From Lysobacter alkalisoli (GTDB lineage: Bacteria; Pseudomonadota; Gammaproteobacteria; Xanthomonadales; Xanthomonadaceae), in NCBI RefSeq assembly GCF_006547045.1, contig NZ_CP041242.1, forward strand, positions 1,560,001-1,624,000: a stretch of DNA of 64,000 nucleotides, in the 5' to 3' direction. The translations under genes and the position numbers were made by a program. A model generated the notes under the pieces. The model saw only the letters and a program-made list of their open reading frames with translations. It searched no databases and had not been told where the DNA came from. This document shows, piece by piece, positions 61,528-64,000 of this stretch (positions within the stretch are counted from its first letter, which is position 1; each line of letters begins with the position of its first letter).

Positions 61528-61584
61528 CATGCCTGCGTGCCGGGGCGTTCCCGATGCGCGGATGCATGGCGATGCATGGTTTTG

Positions 61585-62011
61585 TCAGGCGTCGCCACTG
61601 CGGTGTATGAGGTGCGATTGCGTGGGCTGCAGCAGATCCCACATGTTGCCGTAGAGATCGAGGAATACGGCAACGGTCCCGTAGGGCTCGTCCCGCGGCG
61701 CGCGGACGAATGTCACGCCCTTCGACCTGTAGGCCTCGTAGTCCCGCCAGAAGTTGTCGGTGTAGAGGAAAAGGAATACCCGGCCGTCGGTCTGGCTGCC
61801 AATGCGGCTCTCCTGATCCGGAATTCGAGGCACGTGCAAGCAGGAGCTGACATTCAGATGCGCCCGGAGGAGAGACGACCACCCATCGCTTGGATTGCTC
61901 GGGTACGAACGTATCCTCGACGAGCCTGAAGCCGAGCGTGCCGACAAAGAATTCGATGGCTTCGTCATAGTCGCGGACGACGAGCGAAACGAGGCCGAGC
62001 GATTGTTTCAT
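61585..62011 (-). CDS. VOC (glyoxalase/bleomycin-resistance-like) protein, one apparent frameshift
   Basis: Small metal-dependent VOC-superfamily protein. The first half (MKQSLGLVSLVVRDYDEAIE, FVGTLGFRLVEDT, ECQLLLARA) and second half (GRVFLFLYTDNFWRDYEAYR, GVTFVRAPRDEPYGTVAVF, LDLYGNMWDLLQP) are in different frames. Removing one base in GGAATTC (61821-61826) gives a continuous 141-residue protein of normal length. Unlike the other breaks in this window, this is an extra T, not a missing G/C. Substrate unknown. Confidence 0.82.
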
Positions 62012-62050
62012 GGGATACCGGCTCCGGTGCGGGGACCGGCCGCGCAGCGG

Positions 62051-63076
62051 CTACGGTGCGACGCGGTCGATCAAAAGCGCAGCCTTCACGCCCTCACCAT
62101 TTGTCACCCGGGTGGTCTCGGAGGTGAAATCCCCGCTCGCCGGGGTGGCATTGCCGCTGGCGGAAATACGGGCGACGAGTTCGACGGTGTCGAGTTGGGA
62201 GAGCTTCATCGTCGGCATCGGGCCGTCGCCGTCGCCGAGGGTGATGATGATCGGGAACTGGGTGACGGGCAGTTTCTTCACCGCGACCGGCATCGGCGGG
62301 CCGTCGGGCTGGCGGGCGATGACGAACAGGGTGGCGCCGGGCGGCAATCGCAGGCCGAGTTCGGGGTCGAGGGATACCGCGATGGTGATGCCGGTCTGAT
62401 CGGCTGCAGTCGGGGCTTCAATCGGGGCTTCCGGCAGTGGCTCCATGCCGGCGTCGGCGCGGGCAAGGTTGATCTGTTCGCGCAGGGCCGCGGCGGTAGC
62501 GGCCTCGACCACGCCAAGCAGGGGCTCCCAGGCCTTCACCGCCTCGGCCGGCTGTTCGGCCTGGCGGTGGGCGATGCCGAGGAACCAGCGGGCGCGCTGG
62601 TGCATGGGATCCTGTTCGAGGGCGCGGTCGAGCAGGGCGATGCTTTCGTCGTCGATCCGACGGCCGGGCGTGGTCATGGCACGGGCTTCGACCAGTTCGG
62701 TCAGCAGCCCGGGGTCGTCCGGTACCAGCTCCAGTGCCTTGCGATAGGCCTGTTCGGCGCGTTCGCCCTCGCCGAGGGTGATCCAGGTGTTGCCAAGCAG
62801 GCGCCAGCCCTCGGGCTGGTCGGGGTTTTCCGCGAGCCGGGCTTCGAGCTGGGCGATGGCGTCGTCGAGGGTTTCCGGGGCGGCGCGGCGCGCGGGGTCG
62901 AGCGCGTCCGGGGTACCGAGTACGAAATACAGGGTGCCGGACAGCACGAGCAGTGCGATGGTGAGGGCGGCGCCGGCAACACGTGCATCCTTCCACAACG
63001 GGCGCAACACATAGCCAAGCGCGAGCACGGTCAGCACCGTGGCAAGAGTGATGAAGAGGGCGACGGTGGCGGTCAT
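62051..63076 (-). CDS. ccmI: Cytochrome c maturation protein CcmI (TPR)
   Basis: Holds apocytochrome c for haem attachment. The 341-residue protein has two N-terminal membrane helices (VALFITLATVLTVLALGYVL, AALTIALLVLSGTLYFVL), TPR repeats (about residues 70-215: PEGWRLLGNTWITLGEGERA) and a C-terminal periplasmic domain. ATG 63076 overlaps the ccmH stop (TAATG). Ends the ccmGHI string. Confidence 0.9.
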   Translation of the reverse strand: MTATVALFITLATVLTVLALGYVLRPLWKDARVAGAALTIALLVLSGTLYFVLGTPDALDPARRAAPETLDDAIAQLEARLAENPDQPEGWRLLGNTWITLGEGERAEQAYRKALELVPDDPGLLTELVEARAMTTPGRRIDDESIALLDRALEQDPMHQRARWFLGIAHRQAEQPAEAVKAWEPLLGVVEAATAAALREQINLARADAGMEPLPEAPIEAPTAADQTGITIAVSLDPELGLRLPPGATLFVIARQPDGPPMPVAVKKLPVTQFPIIITLGDGDGPMPTMKLSQLDTVELVARISASGNATPASGDFTSETTRVTNGEGVKAALLIDRVAP

Positions 63077-63528
63077 TACCACTCCTGCGAATCGTCAGGC
63101 GGCACCGGCGCGTTGCCGGAGCGGCGGCGGACGATGATGGTGATTCCGATCGCGCCGGCCAGCAGTACCAGCGCGGGACCGAACCACAGCAGCCAGGTGT
63201 GCGATTTCACCTGCGGGCGGTAGAGCACGAACTCGCCGTAGCGGGCGACCAGGAATTCCTTGACCTCAGCGTCGTTCTTGCCCTGGCGAATGAGCTCGAG
63301 CACTTCGCGGCGCAGGTCGACGGCGATCTGCGCGTTGGAGTCGGCCAGCGACTGGTTCTGGCACATCACGCAGCGCAGTTCGAGGACGAGGTCGTGGAAG
63401 CGCTGTTCCTCGGCGGGGTCGCGGAACTCGAGCGGGGCGGGGTTGGGGTTGGACTGTGCCAGGGCGGGAACGGCCACCGATGACAATGACAGGAGCAGGG
63501 CAAGGACGGAGGCAAGGATGACTCTCAT
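63076..63528 (-). CDS. ccmH: Cytochrome c maturation protein CcmH
   Basis: Thiol reductase for apocytochrome c. The 150-residue protein has a signal peptide (ALAQS), the redox motif LRCVMCQNQSLADS with the RCxxC pair, and a membrane helix near the C-terminus (FGPALVLLAGAIGITIIV). ATG 63528 overlaps the ccmG stop as ATGA. Confidence 0.95.
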   Translation of the reverse strand: MRVILASVLALLLSLSSVAVPALAQSNPNPAPLEFRDPAEEQRFHDLVLELRCVMCQNQSLADSNAQIAVDLRREVLELIRQGKNDAEVKEFLVARYGEFVLYRPQVKSHTWLLWFGPALVLLAGAIGITIIVRRRSGNAPVPPDDSQEW

Positions 63529-64000
63529 TGCGCCCTCTCGATCCGGTCCAGCAATGGCACCAGTTCATCGCGGATCACCGCGTCGGTCACCGCGCCGACA
63601 TGCTTCCAGCGGATGATGCCGTCGCCGTCGACGAGAAAGGTTTCCGGGGCGCCGTAGATGCCCCAGTCGATCGCGTGCCTGCCGTCGTAGTCGACCAGCA
63701 CCAGCCAGTACGGATTGCCGAACTGCTCGAGCCAGCGCAGTGCGTCGGCGTGTTCATCCTTCCAGTTGTAGCCGATCACGCGTACGCGCTTGGTTTCGGC
63801 GAAGCGGGTCAGCACCGGGTGCTCGACCCGGCATTCGGGGCACCAGCTGCCCCAGACGTTGAGCAGGTACGGCGCGCCGCGCAGGTCGTCGGAGGAGACC
63901 AGCCGGCCGGCCTCGTGCAGGACGGGCAAGGCGAATTCCGGTGCCGGCTTGCCGATCAGCGGCGAGGGCAGTTTTTCGCGGCCCGGATCGCGACTGAGCC
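63525..64000 (-). CDS. ccmG: Thiol:disulfide interchange protein CcmG/DsbE, 5' end outside window
   Basis: Thioredoxin-fold reductant that feeds CcmH. Visible part: IGKPAPEFALPVLHEAG, active site VWGSWCPECRVEHPVL and the family block YGAPETFLVDGDGIIRWKHVG. The N-terminal membrane anchor lies beyond base 64000. Ends with the ATGA overlap with ccmH. Confidence 0.94.
   Translation of the reverse strand, partial: LSRDPGREKLPSPLIGKPAPEFALPVLHEAGRLVSSDDLRGAPYLLNVWGSWCPECRVEHPVLTRFAETKRVRVIGYNWKDEHADALRWLEQFGNPYWLVLVDYDGRHAIDWGIYGAPETFLVDGDGIIRWKHVGAVTDAVIRDELVPLLDRIERAQ

Overview
The window looks like a chromosomal segment of a high-GC gammaproteobacterium of the Xanthomonadaceae/Lysobacteraceae (Lysobacter- or Luteimonas-like). 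The reasons are the infB-rbfA-truB-rpsO-pnp order, GTAG-type REP hairpins, a Xanthomonas-type LexA box (TTAGT-N-ACTAA form) before dinB, three TonB-dependent receptors, a class III PHA synthase and a ccmGHI cluster. This placement is inferred from gene content; no alignment was run.

Layout. 1-6889: translation and RNA-decay operon infB-rbfA-truB-rpsO-pnp, with a REP-flanked 121-bp tandem array between rbfA and truB. 7045-7301: hairpin repeat elements that recur at 55.3 kb. 7417-12748 (minus): a RiPP cluster, read here as a graspetide (ester/amide cross-linked peptide) locus. It holds HlyD adaptor, peptidase-containing ABC exporter, two tiny double-glycine precursors (58 and 53 aa, both sharing the core THATGPNGDDPADPG) and an ATP-grasp ligase. 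13031-28239: two divergent gene strings that together look like a muropeptide-scavenging system. The minus string has a YkfC-like NlpC/P60 hydrolase, L-Ala-D/L-Glu epimerase, RpiR/MurR regulator, YkuD lipoprotein and amino-acid permease. The plus string has a transglutaminase-like protein, TonB receptor, M19 dipeptidase, two serine beta-lactamase-fold hydrolases and a VanX-type D-Ala-D-Ala dipeptidase. 28255-35796: dinB, two more TonB receptors and a GntP-type permease. 36007-53237: an SSS/PAS hybrid histidine kinase and a LuxR-type response regulator, separated by a giant (about 4290 aa) autotransporter with PATR and GDGDD repeats. 53353-58419: 3-hydroxybutyrate oligomer hydrolase, pssA, phaE with a histone-like tail, and phaC. 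58510-64000: PspC protein, small HEXXH membrane protein, NRDE protein, putative lipoprotein aminopeptidase, tRNA-Leu(CAA), VOC protein and ccmIHG.

Quality caveat. Five genes (infB, hlyD, the hybrid kinase twice, the autotransporter start and a VOC protein) are each restored to one continuous family-like protein by a single-base change. In five of the six sites this is one missing base in a short G/C run. That pattern suggests indel errors in the sequence rather than real gene decay, though the sequence alone cannot prove it.
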